Assembly: GCA_949752735.1 (NCBI GenBank)
Contig: OX457039.1
Coordinates: 24,388,330-24,452,329 of the forward strand
DNA from: Lumbricus terrestris
Lineage: Eukaryota; Annelida; Clitellata; Crassiclitellata; Lumbricidae
Direction of reading: 5' to 3'
DNA length: 64,000 bases
A model generated the notes under the pieces. The model did no database searches. It saw only the letters and a list, made by a program, of their open reading frames with translations, and was not told where the DNA came from. Below, piece by piece: positions 22,014 to 32,782 of the stretch; position 1 is the first letter of the stretch, and every line of letters starts with the position of its first letter. The position numbers were made by a program, and so were the translations under genes.

Positions 22014-23210
22014 CCAGGGTGTCGGTCCTTCAATTTTTCGATAATTCCCTTCTCAAGAAGAACACTCAATTCTTTTTCAACTTTCTTGCGTATGTGGAAT
22101 GGTATTCGTCTGTGTTGCTGTGCTGATGGTTTAACATTTTCATCGATGTGAAGTTTAACACTGAAGTTCTTCAGTTTTCCAATTCCATCGAAAAGCTGAG
22201 GATATTCCTTCTCCAACAATTCAATCGTCAGAGGGTGTGATGGTTCAATAACATTTAGATGCAATGCAATCAAACCAAGCTTTGAGGCAGTCTCATAGCT
22301 TAACAACGAACCTTTATCACCTTCGGCTACATGGAAAACTGCATTCACGATATTGTGTTTGTATCTCACCTGAGTTTCAAAATGGCCTATAATTCTGACT
22401 GGTGTGGTTGATGCGTATGAGTGAATCGTGATCTGCGATGGCTGAAGTTTCATACCTTTCGGAAACTCACGAAAAGTCGGTTCGTCTATGATGTTGACAC
22501 TAGCCCCCGTGTCCAGAAGCATGTCGACCGGAAGATTGTTGATAAGCACTCGGACATAAGGCAATTTCTTTATTTTCTGGTGTTCAAGCACGAAGGCATA
22601 ATCATCCACCGATTCGTCTTCTGTCTGAAACGATTTTGCTTCTGTATCCATCTGAAGGATATGGCGTACAGTGGTTGTGGGTGTTTGTGCCACAGTTGTT
22701 GTGCGTTGTGCTCTCATTCGCTGGGATTTAATTGTGTTACGGCATTGTCTCTGGAAGTGGTTTTGCATATTGCAGGCAAAACAGGTTTTTCCCCAGGCTG
22801 GGCACCGCGTTTTCCCACCCGGATGAGGATAGGAAAGGCCACAGTTGCGACACTGGCTCACCGACTGTGATGAATTTGACTTCTGAGCTGGCTGCTGACG
22901 AGTCTGAGGGGTTGGGTGCTGGTTCACTCGTGCAACGGTATGGTCCCTGTCACTAACTCCCATTTCTATGACTTTAGCTTGGCGATCCGACGATTCCATG
23001 GCACGTGCTGTGTCCAATAGAACTTTTAACGTCATATCAGGATCAGCAAGAGCACGTCGTCGCAGGCGATTGGAGCGAGTGGTTTGGATAATATGAGATT
23101 TGATTTCGGCATCCGCATTTGCAAAGTTACAGTGTTTAGCCAAGGTTCGAAGCCGTGTATGATAGGTATCCGTTGTTTCGTCTTCATTGGGCTTTGCCAA
23201 ACGGAAATTG
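21998..23210 (-). pseudogene. Gypsy gag C-terminus and aspartic protease
   Basis: The sequence (400 codons from the internal Met at 23200) contains two cysteine knuckles, the second a canonical C-x2-C-x4-H-x4-C at residues 140-153 (CFACNMQNHFQRQC). The protease motif LLDTGASVNII has DTGA at 230-233. The N-terminal gag half lies on the other side of the MITE at 23211-23454. Confidence 0.92.
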
Positions 23211-23454
23211 GGCGAAACTATAGTATCCAGGACCGATGTTTATAACATTGTCTTAGTATAGTATATAGGATCTAATGACGACACTAACCCTAACACTAAC
23301 CCTAACCGACCCTCACGACGCTTAACCTGACCCTAACCGACCCTCACGACGCATAACCTGACCCTAACCGACCCTCATGACGCATAACCTGACCCTAACC
23401 GAATTGGAAATTTCCAATGTTATAAACATCGGTCCCGGATACTATAGTTTCGCC
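23211..23454. mobile_element. 244-bp MITE in gag, TSD GGAAATTG, telomere-like core
   Basis: The inverted ends GGCGAAACTATAGTATCC and the continuation GGACCGATGTTTATAACATT are nearly perfect over about 40 bp. GGAAATTG flanks it (23203-23210 and 23455-23462). The centre is a roughly 34-bp tandem repeat containing CTAACCCTAAC and CCGACCCTCACGACGC. Dropping the element and one flank leaves the two gag halves in one frame. The superfamily is not assigned. Confidence 0.85.
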
Positions 23455-23761
23455 GGAAATTGTATCTTTCAAATTCAATGTTTTTCTGTGGGCTAAAATG
23501 GTCATCTAGCGCTTTTTTTGTTAGTTCATAGACAGAATGTTCAGCAGACTCAGATTCAACGACTAATCCATCGTAAATGTCAAAAACTTCCTCACCTGCC
23601 AGGTGCAGAAGCAAAGCTCGTTGGCGTTTAGCCTCGGTAATGTTCAACGCAGTTAGTAGATTTTCAAAACGGTCTATCCATTTTTTCCAGCGTTGAGCCG
23701 TCGACGTTGGGTCGGCATCCGGTCTGAACGGTGCGAAGTGGGGTATTGGCCCTAGTTCCAT
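23455..23761 (-). pseudogene. Gypsy gag N-terminus
   Basis: It starts with ATG at 23761, 36 bp after the 5' LTR end. It reads RWKKWIDRFENLLTALNI and KRQRALLLHLAGEEVFDIYD, a retrotransposon capsid-type fold of the Mag/SURL group. It is interrupted by the MITE at 23454. Confidence 0.85.
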
Positions 23762-23780
23762 CGTGAAGTTCGTTCCGTTT

Positions 23781-23797
23781 TATTCCTCGTCGCCAAA
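23781..23797 (-). promoter_or_regulatory. Gypsy primer-binding site
   Basis: The bases next to the 5' LTR read TTTGGCGACGAGGAATA on the minus strand. This TGGCGAC-type site is usual next to Gypsy LTRs. I did not match it to a specific tRNA. Confidence 0.6.
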
Positions 23798-23918
23798 TGT
23801 TATATTGTCAAATTATGAAATACACTTTAGTTCGACAATAGCATTTAATTTAACGATATGTTCAATCATTCTGCGTTATTCTGTCTGTCCGCCATTGATA
23901 GTTCTTTCTCGAATGTTC
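23798..23918 (-). repeat. Gypsy 5' LTR, distal part (rest at 28461-28522)
   Basis: These 121 bp are identical or nearly so to the start of 19072-19254. The match stops exactly at the P-element TSD GAATGTTC (23911-23918) and resumes at 28461. 121 + 62 = 183 bp equals the other LTR. Confidence 0.93.
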
Positions 23919-24044
23919 CAGAGCCGTATATTTCCAAGAGTCTGGCCAACTTGTGTCCCGGAAGTTGGCCGGAAGTTGGCCAAGTCACGTGGTTGCTGGA
24001 CGCCATTTTTAGTCCAGGCGGCGATCTGCAAATACGTTGACAAG

Positions 24045-24705
24045 AAGACGCACAAACACAGGGAGACGCGTATCCCTGTGTCTGTGCGTCTCCCTGTGTC
24101 TGTGCGTCTCCCTGTGTCTGTGTGTTTCCCTGTGTATGTGCGTCTCCCTGTGTCTGTGCGTCTCCCTGTGTCTGTGCGTCTCCCTGTGTCTGTGCGTCTC
24201 CCTGTGTCGGTGCGTTTCCCTGTGTATGTGCGTCTCCCTGTGTCTTTGCGTCTCCCTGTGTATGTGCGTCTCCCTGTGTCTGTGCGTCTCCCTGTGTCTG
24301 TGTGTTTCCCTGTGTATGTGCGTCTCCCTGTGTCTGTGTGTTTCCCTGTGTATGTGCGTCTCCCTGTGTCTGTGTGTTTCCCTGTGTATGTGCGTCTCCC
24401 TGTGTCTGTGCGTCTCCCTGTGTATGTGCGTCTCCCTGTGTCTGTGCGTCTCCCTGTGTCTGTGCGTTTCCCTGTGTATGTGCGTCTCCCTGTGTCGTGC
24501 GTCTCCCTGTGTCTGTGCGTCTCCCTGTGTCTGTGCGTCTCCCTGTGTCTGTGCGTCTCCCTGTGTCTGTGCGTCTCCCTGTGTCGGTGCGTTTCCCTGT
24601 GTATGTGCGTCTCCCTGTGTCTTTGCGTCTCCCTGTGTATGTGCGTCTCCCTGTGTCTGTGCGTCTCCCTGTGTCTGTGTGTTTCCCTGTGTCTGTGCCC
24701 ACCGT
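24045..24705 (+). repeat. 18-bp minisatellite with higher-order duplication
   Basis: About 36 units of TGTGCGTCTCCCTGTGTC occur with recurring variants (GTGTATG, GTTTCCC, CTTTGCG). A variant series starting GTGTCGGTGCGTTTCCC at 24204 repeats at about 24581, so the array grew by block duplication. One unit near 24495 is a base or two short. Because 18 is divisible by 3, all six frames stay open, giving spurious ORFs. Confidence 0.95.
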
Positions 24706-24719
24706 GCACTCAATAGAAC

Positions 24720-24985
24720 ATCTCCTAACCTCTGCTCTCTGTGATGTTCCTTCTTCTCAGCTCCCTAAGTCTCTCTTCCATTATGTTCCCTATGATGCTC
24801 AATGATGCTACGTGTTCCTTGTTCTCTGTCCTGTTTTCAATAAAAATTATGTTCTATAATATTTCCAATTATGCTCCGTGTTCCTGTTTTTTTATGTTCC
24901 ATGTGCTCTGTTCTGTGTACAATAAAAAAATATTGTGTTCCATGATATTCCCAATGATGTTCCCTGTTCCTGTTTTATAAATAAC
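24720..24985 (-). repeat. GGAACA-family array, copy 2 (short)
   Basis: TGTTCC, TTCCATGAT and GTTCCCTGTTCC repeats on the plus strand are the complement of the array at 8676-10920. This copy lies inside the P element beside the minisatellite. Confidence 0.7.
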
Positions 24986-25534
24986 TTAGCAACGTAAACT
25001 AACGGTTTAATATGCTCACCGACCCTGCTAATATAGTGATGCTAGACTCCATTTCTGTGTGACTGTGCAGTGTGCACGTTAAAACCGCTTGTAATTTAAA
25101 TAAATAAATAATACTGTCATTGGTGCAAGGAATCTAACAGACCGACTGGGAAGACTATATTATATCTTAGGCCTCTACTCCTTTTTACACAACACTATCA
25201 AATGGAACGAAATCTTAAATTTTATTCAATCGTGACAAGCAATGCAATCAAACACGACAAACAGGATCATAGCAGTAAGTCTAATATATAAGAAATCAGT
25301 ATTCAGTCCAATCATGTTGAACATTAGCAGTATCAACTTCAAATAGTGGAAAGACATGTGATTAAAGTCGATATTGCAAGTTTGATAGTAACAGGATATT
25401 AAAACGTTTACATAATAGAAAAAAGGAAAAACCCGAAAGAGACCTAAGCTTATATCTGCATATTGGCATCTTGGTGTGCCAGTAATATTGACAAGTTTAT
25501 TTCCTAATCTATGCAAGAACTATGCACAGCAAAA

Positions 25535-25620
25535 TTACAATCACAATCTCCAAATTTCTTGAGTGCCACTCGAAAGCCAAGTGCAGGGCACAAGCTTATT
25601 CATGACAGTGTTTAATAATG
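25535..25620 (-). repeat. LINE 3'-end repeat, copy 3, at the broken end of the transposase
   Basis: It matches 417-505 and 4924-5011 (GGAGATTGTGATT tail on the minus strand). It directly abuts the end of transposase exon 3, so the deletion or replacement of the transposase 3' part is associated with this insertion. The region 24990-25530 shows no coding sequence I can assign. Confidence 0.6.
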
Positions 25621-25621
25621 C

Positions 25622-26397
25622 TTAACACAATCGGAGCAAAGACACTGCCATCTGTAGAATTTCCAGTGAAATAATAGGCAACAGTTTGTTTCCAGTAATA
25701 CCACCTAACATAAAAACCAAACTATGTGTAGCAATACCACTCTGATCAGGCAACGTTACATCAGCAATGAAACGGCCAGTCCGTTTATCAAATTCAGCAC
25801 CTGCTGTTATCGACATCTCATCCAATGTTAAAGAACATTCTCGCTCAAGAACGCTCATGTCACGAACTTTAAAAGCAAGAAATTGGAAAACTTCTGTTAA
25901 AATTCCACTTTCAAATTTCACAAATTGGATGCTGCGTCTCAAAGTACGCAGTGATGGCAGCGGATACTTCTGAGACAATAGCACACGGTAGCCACATGCA
26001 AAATGCAGTTGCATTGCATTTCTTACAGTCACTGAGCTCCACTTAGAACCCCTCTGCGTATTTTTGCACAACGCCTTCTGCTGATCGATGTTCAAAAATC
26101 TCTTAACTGCAAAGCCAAAAGCACATTTCGCTTTCGAAATTTTCCTTACTTTCCTCAATGCTGCTTTATGCCTAACACGTAGAGCAGCAATAAGACGAGC
26201 CTGTATTAAAAACTGCCTATGCAATTTCTTGATACAACTGTTTAAAGTGCGACAACCTAAACAATCAGAAGCAGTGACAGCTGCTGACAATGTTGAAGCC
26301 GTAACGGAGTGGGATGTAGAGTCTGCGTTGCTTTTTGCTAAGTTTCCAGATGTAGTCAGGTACTCGTCTGAGAAAGCAGTGGCATTCTTGTTAGAAA
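25622..26397 (-). pseudogene. P-element transposase exon 3 (frameshifted, truncated)
   Basis: After acceptor attattgtcttttcag, about 258 codons run in frame with exon 2 (phase 1). The middle resembles the leucine-zipper and helix region before the nuclease. ECSLTLDEMSITAG then RFIADVTLPD carries the first acidic catalytic residue, as in Tnp_P_element/THAP9. After FMLGG the frame slips, and the conserved WKQ...YFTGNS block is readable only in the next frame. The coding sequence is then cut by a LINE tail. The later acidic residues are absent. Not functional. Confidence 0.85.
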
Positions 26398-27236
26398 CTG
26401 AAAAGACAATAATCATGTCCAATTAGTGCCTTTTGATCTAAGTAAATAACTCACGCTTTCATTGGAGACAACAATGATTGCATGGAATTAACATAATGAT
26501 AATAATAATTATGATAATAATCTTCGTTTATTAATATTCAAACTGACACAGCGCATTGTGATTACAGATACAGTATGAATGATTGATCACAAGTTAATAC
26601 AGGAGTCGAATTTAGCTATATGGCAGCCACGCAAGGCTCCATTTGTTCTACATCTCAATACATGACACCAACAAAACATGATGCTAAACTTCCTTAAAAA
26701 GTTGGTACAGACAGACAGACATAAAGTCCTTACAGACACACACACAGTCACCAATTTATTACTTTTAAATATTTCTATTGTCATTATATAAATTTGTCAC
26801 GCGTGCAAGGTCACACAGAACATGTGAATCTGAGGTGTGGATAGATTACTAACATTAAACACTTAGAAACCTACAAGCATGAAACATGTTGTCATTTAAC
26901 GTAATGTCTTCAACTTCAGAGGTCTTCACCCTGTTCCAGACACCACCTGATTACCCCCTTGAATCTTAGATTTTCAGCAGACCAGCATTGATCTAAGACC
27001 TAAGTTCTCTTTTAAGTATGATATGGCCATAAAATTTGTTAGCCACTGCACAAGCTTACAGCACTCTGTAACGTGCTGCATTTTCCAGATGGGTTGAGGG
27101 CACCAATTTGTGCATGAATTCATGTAGGTGCTGCATAGGCTACCTCTGCCTCCAGCACCCTTTCAAAAATCCAGACTCTGCCCCTGTATGCTCAGTAACA
27201 ACATTTTAATGCAATAATTTAGTGACAATGAATTAC
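26398..27236 (-). other. P-element intron 2
   Basis: This is A/T-rich sequence between donor CACGATG|gtaatt and acceptor cttttcag. No coding segment, TIR or array was recognised inside it. Confidence 0.55.
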
Positions 27237-27516
27237 CATCGTGAAGCTGACATGCTGTGGACGACCCAGAGCTTACCGTGACAGTAGTGGTAGCGGTAGA
27301 GAAGTCTGTCGAGGATTTCCTTCTGTAGCTGTGTTCGACACGCAATCGCTTCTTTGCAATGGTCTTCGTCGGGCTTTCTTCTGGGCTGCGTTTCAGTGGC
27401 GGCTTTCTGACATGCACCACAGCACTGTGTGTGAAGAGTGTTGGAACAGCATCGGGTCGTAACTTTCTCCATCCGTCCTTACGATTTCTTTCGAACTGAC
27501 TTTCATCAAAATGTGC
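27237..27516 (-). pseudogene. P-element transposase exon 2 (THAP end and basic linker)
   Basis: The acceptor is ttattttgtag. The first residues continue the zinc finger as C-E-A-H-F (the C-x2-H pair) and FERNRKDGWRKLRPDAVPTL, the AVPTLF box closing a THAP domain. A basic, Ser/Thr-rich linker follows (KRSPEESPTKTIAKKRLRVE). The exon is 280 bp and ends in phase 1. Confidence 0.88.
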
Positions 27517-28127
27517 CTACAAAATAATCACCATCTTTATATATCTCACAAAAATTTTATTAAGGTGGCCACAAAAATATAGATGTACAGCCTCTGTTGT
27601 CATAAGCCCTCATCAAATCTGGATCATCCATCCAGGAAACAACCAGGCATAGGCTTATCCACTTCCAATCCAACGCCAAAAACAGTTAACCCAATCCTTC
27701 GTAACAGGCGCCATTCAATCGGATTGCAATGACTTTGAAGTAATATTAAGGAATAATAATAATATTAAGGAATTAAGTAATAAGGAAGAAGGAAGACTAG
27801 GAGGGAAAGAGATATCATGTGTTAAACCTCCTTAACTTATAATGTGTATTTATGTCTCAGTTTAAGTTAAGCAGTGCTACTGTGCTAGTAAACATTATCT
27901 GAACGTTGTGGCTATTTGCAATAGCAGAATCACATAACGTCTTCAAATGCGGTAGGTACTTAAGGCAAATCCCGCCAGTATCAGGCCGGGTCAAGCGTAC
28001 GCTTCATGATCGCCATGGTTCCCGCGACTTGGCTTTTGTGGACGCTGTAGATATTCCGATTGTTTACGAGTTGACTATTATACAATTATGAAGTTAACTG
28101 GGAAGGCCAAGAGTAAATGCTGTTTAC

Positions 28128-28280
28128 CTCGCATAGAGCTGAACACGATGTCGGCTTCCAGTTGTCTCTCTTCAATTTCGCGATCCACAAATCACGACGC
28201 GTCTTGTTGTTCGGAAAACGAAACAACCGAAATCCATTTTCGTGTCGATTCGAACAGTTAACGGCAGCGCAACAAGGCAT
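28128..28280 (-). pseudogene. P-element transposase exon 1 (THAP zinc finger)
   Basis: These 51 codons from ATG encode MPCCAAVNCSNRHENGFRLF, RFPNNKTRRDLW and CSALCE. The C-x4-C pair and conserved P and W of a C2CH THAP domain are present. The donor GAG|gtaaac keeps phase 0. THAP domains bind the subterminal DNA of the element. The 5' leader lies between 28281 and the TIR. Confidence 0.9.
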
Positions 28281-28605
28281 TATTTCAAATATTTCACACA
28301 CAAAATTTAGCGTAAACACTAAACACAGTTCATCCAGTTGCAAGGAGAGAAAATGGAGGCCAGTAACCACGTGATCCACAACTAAGACCCGGGAGTGACC
28401 GGAACCTCTCGTTAGCTGCAGATGGCCAGACTCTTGGAAATATACGGCTCTGGAATGTTCCTCTGACTCTTAACTATTTCCCTACTCTATATTCCAGCAG
28501 ACTGGTTCCCTACTATACTACATTTTGGCATAATGACCAGCTAAATTTGGGGACCCCTTTCAAACTTGGGGGCCCCACGGCCGGGAGGTACGGGAGGTGC
28601 TAGCG

Positions 28606-28984
28606 CTGGTGTCCCGTGACAGAGTCTCCCCCCTAAAAGTCTCCCCCAGAGACTTTATTTCAAAACAGATTCTCCCCGGAGGATCTGTTCCAGAATAAAT
28701 TCGCCCCCGGAGAGTATATTCTGAAATAAAGTCTCCATGGGGAGAGAATATTTCCGCCGTCCACGAAATAAAGTCTCCCCCGTTCAGCGTAAAATGGGCT
28801 ACAGTTGCATCAAATTTAGAGATGAGCAGGCTAAACGGCTAGTTTGCGTTGCCAAATTACATAACAAGAAAACATATATTACTTTTACTTCAGAAAATTT
28901 CTTGCAATACAGAGTTTCAGCCAGGGGGATACTCTGTTTCGGGGGCGACTTTGTAACGGGGGAGACTTTATTTCGTGACACCAG
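28606..28984. mobile_element. Foldback MITE with repeated GAAATAAAGTCTCCCCC
   Basis: CTGGTGTCCCGTGACAGAG at the left and (reversed) CTGGTGTCACGAAATAAAGT at the right form imperfect inverted ends. The GAAATAAAGTCTCC motif recurs in both orientations inside. No clean TSD was identified, and the superfamily is unknown. The remaining stretch to 29600 shows no gene. Confidence 0.5.
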
Positions 28985-29602
28985 AACTGAAACTACCCAA
29001 CATTTTATTCTTATAGTAGACTACATGGTTTCAATTTAAACTTCACTGAGTGAGTGTTCAGCAGGCTACTCCAGTATTTCAGTACACATTTCTGTCAATG
29101 ACTGTACACAGAAACAAAACAGTGACAGATTCGTCGCTTTTCGAAGCCCAAGCCATAACGACCTGCACGAAAACACTTAGGCTACGTTTCGGCATTTTTT
29201 GTCAATTTTTTTCGTTAAATTGAAACATTGATTATTTTATTTTGATCTACAATTATTATCATTACGTAAGTCGCGTTATATTTATGCGTTTGGTTTACAA
29301 AAAACCGCTTCAGGAACCGGAAATCCAATGGTAACCATACCATTGAGGTAAATATTGCTGGAACGCGTGTTTAGTTCACGGAACGGAATAGTATATAACA
29401 CGGAGGGTAAGATCGATCGATCGATTGTGGACGGACGGGAAAAACCCGGACAAAAGTCATATTTCTGGAAAGCCGCCCGCCGGACGCCCGGACAGGGGCC
29501 TACAAATAGCAGCTTTCTATATATTAGCGTTTGAGATGAAAACATATAGAAAGATGGTGAGAGTCAGGTGGAAGGAGTTTAGAACAAACTAATCTATAGG
29601 CC

Positions 29603-29925
29603 TACTGGAAGAGCTGCAGCCGGAGCGGCGCCTGCTGGAGGTGGTGAAAGGAAGGAAGCTGAACTACTTCGGACACATGATCAGAGCAGACAAGCTGCCG
29701 GCATTCATATGTCGGGGCTATCTGGACGGAAAAAGGGCTCGGGGAAGGCCGAGGAGAAGATAGATGTATGACGTGGAGAAATGGACGGGGATGGTGATGG
29801 CGGACTGTGTGACGACCGCGAGGAACAGAGAGCAATGGAGGAAGATGGCGTCGTCGACTCTGATCCCCGATCCGCAGCAATGAGGATGGTCACGACGACG
29901 ACGACGACGACGTTATGATATATTT
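29603..29925 (+). pseudogene. LINE 3' fragment with GAC repeat tail
   Basis: The open stretch reads LEVVKGRKLNYFGHMIRADK, KRARGRPRR, NREQWRKMASSTL and then a (GAC)n tail. This is the C-terminal zinc-knuckle-adjacent part of RTE/Ingi-like LINE ORFs. Only the last 100 codons were copied. Confidence 0.75.
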
Positions 29926-30204
29926 TGTTTAATGACGCCGTCATTTCGACGATGATTGGTGTGTGTATAGGTAGGCTACGTCAATACGTGGGAAAATCGT
30001 AAGCAGATATCTTTTCATGGCCCAAAGAAACTAGGGGAGAGCGGGGCAAGAGGGGCACCTTTTTGGAATACGAGGCATATTTTAAAAACTATATCATATA
30101 ATGCCACAATTTTTTCACAGACACGTTGACAACACATAAGGCTAGCAGAAAAACGTTCAAAGTTGACTGTAGTAGGTAGGATATTTTGCAAAACGTGCAA
30201 AATA

Positions 30205-30385
30205 CAAAGTAAAAAGTTTGACACTCTTGCCCCGACACTTGGGGCAAAAGTGACATACTGCTACAAAGTAAAAATGTTGACACTCTTGCCCCGACCATTG
30301 GGGCAAAAGTGGCATACTGCTACACAGTGGAAGTGTTGACACTCTTGCCCCGATACTCGGGGCAAAAGTAGCATACTGCTTACTC
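30205..30385 (+). repeat. Tandem repeat, about 62-bp unit, in pogo-like element
   Basis: There are three units with TTGACACTCTTGCCCCGA, then TTGGGGCAAAAGTGGCATAC and TGCTACA. The CTTGCCCC/GGGGCAAA halves also make each unit a hairpin. Related motifs lie at 32055-32125, next to the other end. Confidence 0.85.
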
Positions 30386-31804
30386 ATGCAGAATTGATGG
30401 GTATATGGCCCACGTGTGATACGATGTCATGACCAAAGGTGGCTAGGTTTTATTCATTATTTATTTATTGCATTTGACAAAAGTAACGAACACTGAAATA
30501 AATTTTCGCAGGCAAGTTCCATATCTATTTCTGGCTGGATTAGCTCACGTGCATCGGTCTTTTCAATAGAAAACCTGCTGGTGATTTTTCGCTGATTCCG
30601 GCTGTGTAGTGTTGGAGCACGAGATTCGAAGATGCACGTAAGTTGGCTGTCGATAACCTGGAGACATATTGCTAGCTAGGATGCGAGTTCGTCTTAGTGT
30701 ACGTTTGATTTCCCATAGGATGCATGTCCTTCTGAATCCACTTTGCTTTCTCAAGCGAAGCCGTAGGCCTACTTTCATATGCATGTGCGAACAATTCAGC
30801 AATTTCATACACAGTGACGCACTTGCCTGGATTTGCAACCATCCACTTGTCCAGTTCACGATTGCAAGCCTATATCTTTTTCAAATGACTATAAAATGCA
30901 ACATTTTCTGGCAGAAATCTATTGCTACCTGCTAGTGTGAGCATGAGGTTGAATAGTGACCATATAGTTGTCCTCCTTAGCCAAAGTAACAGCCTCTAGT
31001 GACTTATAACTCGCATGTCCCTACAAGATATTAAGACATCTGTTTGTCTCATTCGGCTTCACATGATGAAGTGCTTGAAGTATTAAAACAAATTGCGGTG
31101 TAAATCCATCCACATGGAGATGGAACCCTGAGGTAGCCTACTCCTCGCATCAACTTGTCGTTCATATTTTTTCGTCGAAAGAGGATCATTGGTGGCCCAT
31201 AGTTACCTGATGGACATAGGCTACGCACATATTTGCTATTCCTCTTTCTTGCCTCGCAACTTTGCCAAATTGTTTGTAACCAGTCTCAGCAATGATTTTC
31301 CGTGGTTTTGGTACGGTTGTTATACTGGCTTCGTCAATGCTATCTATCTGGCGTAGTTTAAGTCTAAAGAGTGAGAAAACCTTTCCTACCTGTAGGCCTG
31401 CTCGGCTAAAGCCCACTGCACGCGCCGGGCTTGTTGCCTCACGAGTCCTTAATTAAGCTTAGTTCATTGCGCAGTTTTATATAATCAGGGACCCAATCTC
31501 TCCAGTCTCCAAGCCAGTCTCTCCTTTGTACTGAAAGAATGTTCAAGCCCGTTGCGTTCAGCCGCTGCATTTCAACAGCTTATTGCTGTTAGCTCACAGT
31601 TCTTCATTCGTTTTGCAATCGAGCTCCGTGGCATTCCTGTAAAATTGCCTTGCGCTCAGACAATTCACCACTAGGCTATAGTTACTTTGTCCAAGACAAC
31701 TCGCATAGTTTCTTCTCCATATAGCTTGTTCGATACGTCTTGCGCACGTAAGTCTTAACCAATTGCGATTTAAATATCTGAACAAAGTTTCAAATACTCT
31801 AAAC

Positions 31805-31972
31805 CAGTGGTGTAGTCCTAAAAAATGAAGTGGGGGGACGCCTGGAAATTGAAGTGGGGGGACGCCATGGAAATTGAAGTAGAAACTGTAGCAAAAAGTG
31901 CAATCTTGCAAGAATTTTGCAAAAAAGTGGGGGGACGGCGTCCCCCCGCGTCCCCGCCCCACTACACCACTG
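31805..31972. mobile_element. 168-bp hAT-type MITE, copy 2, TSD CTCTAAAC
   Basis: It has the same 168-bp length as 14863-15030. I see only two homopolymer-length differences (a G run and an A run). CTCTAAAC flanks both ends (31797-31804, 31973-31980). Confidence 0.93.
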
Positions 31973-32782
31973 CTCTAAACTGAATTAAGGAGCATCTAAT
32001 TCTAAATAAACTTAAGAAAATTATAGGCCTATAATGGCAAATGTCTAAGTGCCACTCTTGCCCCATGTCATGGGGCAAAAGTGGCATGCCGTGGGGCAAA
32101 ACTGGCAGACGGGGTGCCCCTTATGCCCCTTGAATATGCCTCACCTTAGCGATTATATTCCTTACGAATGGATTAAACTGCGATGTACGATGATGTTTCA
32201 TTAAAAAGAAGAATGTCGAATCTTCTAGATAGCAAAATATGAAACGTCTCGTACCTTCCACTAGAAAGCGTGGTCTGATCAAAAATCACCTTTAAAAAAC
32301 TCAAATTCGACGAAAATCTAAAAAATTGAAACAGAAATGGTTGCGGTAAATCTGCAGCAGAATGGAGTTTTTTGCCGAGTCTCGCATCACACTAGCCTAT
32401 TAAAACGCAAGGTAGAGCTACTACGGCGGTGGCCGTATTCTGGCCAGTGTGGGGTGCCACTCTTGCCCACAATGCCACTCTTGCCCCGGTCTCCCCTATA
32501 CTCCAACACATGTTGCTAGCAATAATTATTTGCCGGACACAGCCATGTCCGGTAATGTCTGAAATTTCTGACCGAACAGTTTGTGTAAATACCGGACTGT
32601 CCGGTTCATTACCGGACGTCTGGCAACCCTACCCGGGCGGCCGCGAGACTGGCTGGTAGACATTGGTCATCCTGGTTCCGCTACAATGGCAATAGCAATT
32701 GTTTTAACAATTATAACAATAATGGGAGTAGGCCTATTGTTGACATTTATGAACATCATTACAATCATGGATCATAGCTTAC

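Larger units (their letters stand above)
23919..28452 (-). mobile_element. P element with THAP domain, 8-bp TSD GAATGTTC
   Basis: Thirty-base perfect terminal inverted repeats start CAGAGCCGTATATTTCCAAG. GAATGTTC is duplicated at 23911-23918 and 28453-28460, matching the 8-bp rule of P elements. Inside are three minus-strand exons of a THAP-type transposase and two unrelated tandem arrays. The C-terminal third of the transposase is missing, so it is non-autonomous now. Confidence 0.93.
19072..28522 (-). mobile_element. Gypsy/Mag-like LTR retrotransposon carrying nested P element and MITE
   Basis: The order on the minus strand is 5' LTR (28522-28461 plus 23918-23798, split by the P element), a primer-binding-like TTTGGCGACGAGGA, gag, protease, RT, RNase H, integrase, a purine tract AAAGAAGGGGGGA, and the 3' LTR. 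Both LTRs are 183 bp. The left flank ...AAATAGGC and right flank GGCATAATGACC rejoin to the intact sequence seen at 18900-18940. Frame changes near 20.5 and 22.0 kb and the insertions make this copy defective. Confidence 0.92.
17444..28604. mobile_element. Old hAT-like element hosting the Gypsy/P nested stack
   Basis: A CAGTGCCGGCGCTAGGGTAC end at 17444 and a reversed CACCAGCGCTAGCACC end near 28604, both next to GGCCCCC blocks, suggest one ancient element. Its body contains repeat A copy 2 (17490-17790), a tandem duplication (18211-19070) and CATAATGACCAGCTAAATTT on both sides of the Gypsy insertion. The flanking duplication is not recognisable, so the outer boundaries are inferred. Confidence 0.4.
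30034..32496 (-). mobile_element. Degenerate pogo-like DNA transposon
   Basis: Inverted ends GGGGAGAGCGGGGCAAGAGG and (reversed) GGGGAGACCGGGGCAAGAGT are flanked by TA. Minus-strand pieces read DEASITTVPKPRKIIAETGY then KQFGKVARQERG (31190-31420), which matches the first-Asp region of pogo/Tigger DDE transposases, and KCVTVYEIAELFAHAY (about 30780-30840), matching their C-terminal region. Frames are broken and the second and third acidic residues were not located. A MITE sits inside at 31805-31972. Confidence 0.8.

Noticed and set aside
24045..24705. CRISPR-like or coding repeat: regular 18-bp units and six long open frames
   Set aside because: There are no unique spacers between repeats, and open frames in all six phases follow from a unit length divisible by three. 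It is a minisatellite inside a P element.
25226..25516. 96-codon ORF as the missing P transposase C-terminus
   Set aside because: It shows no resemblance to the acidic catalytic region and is separated from exon 3 by a LINE tail.
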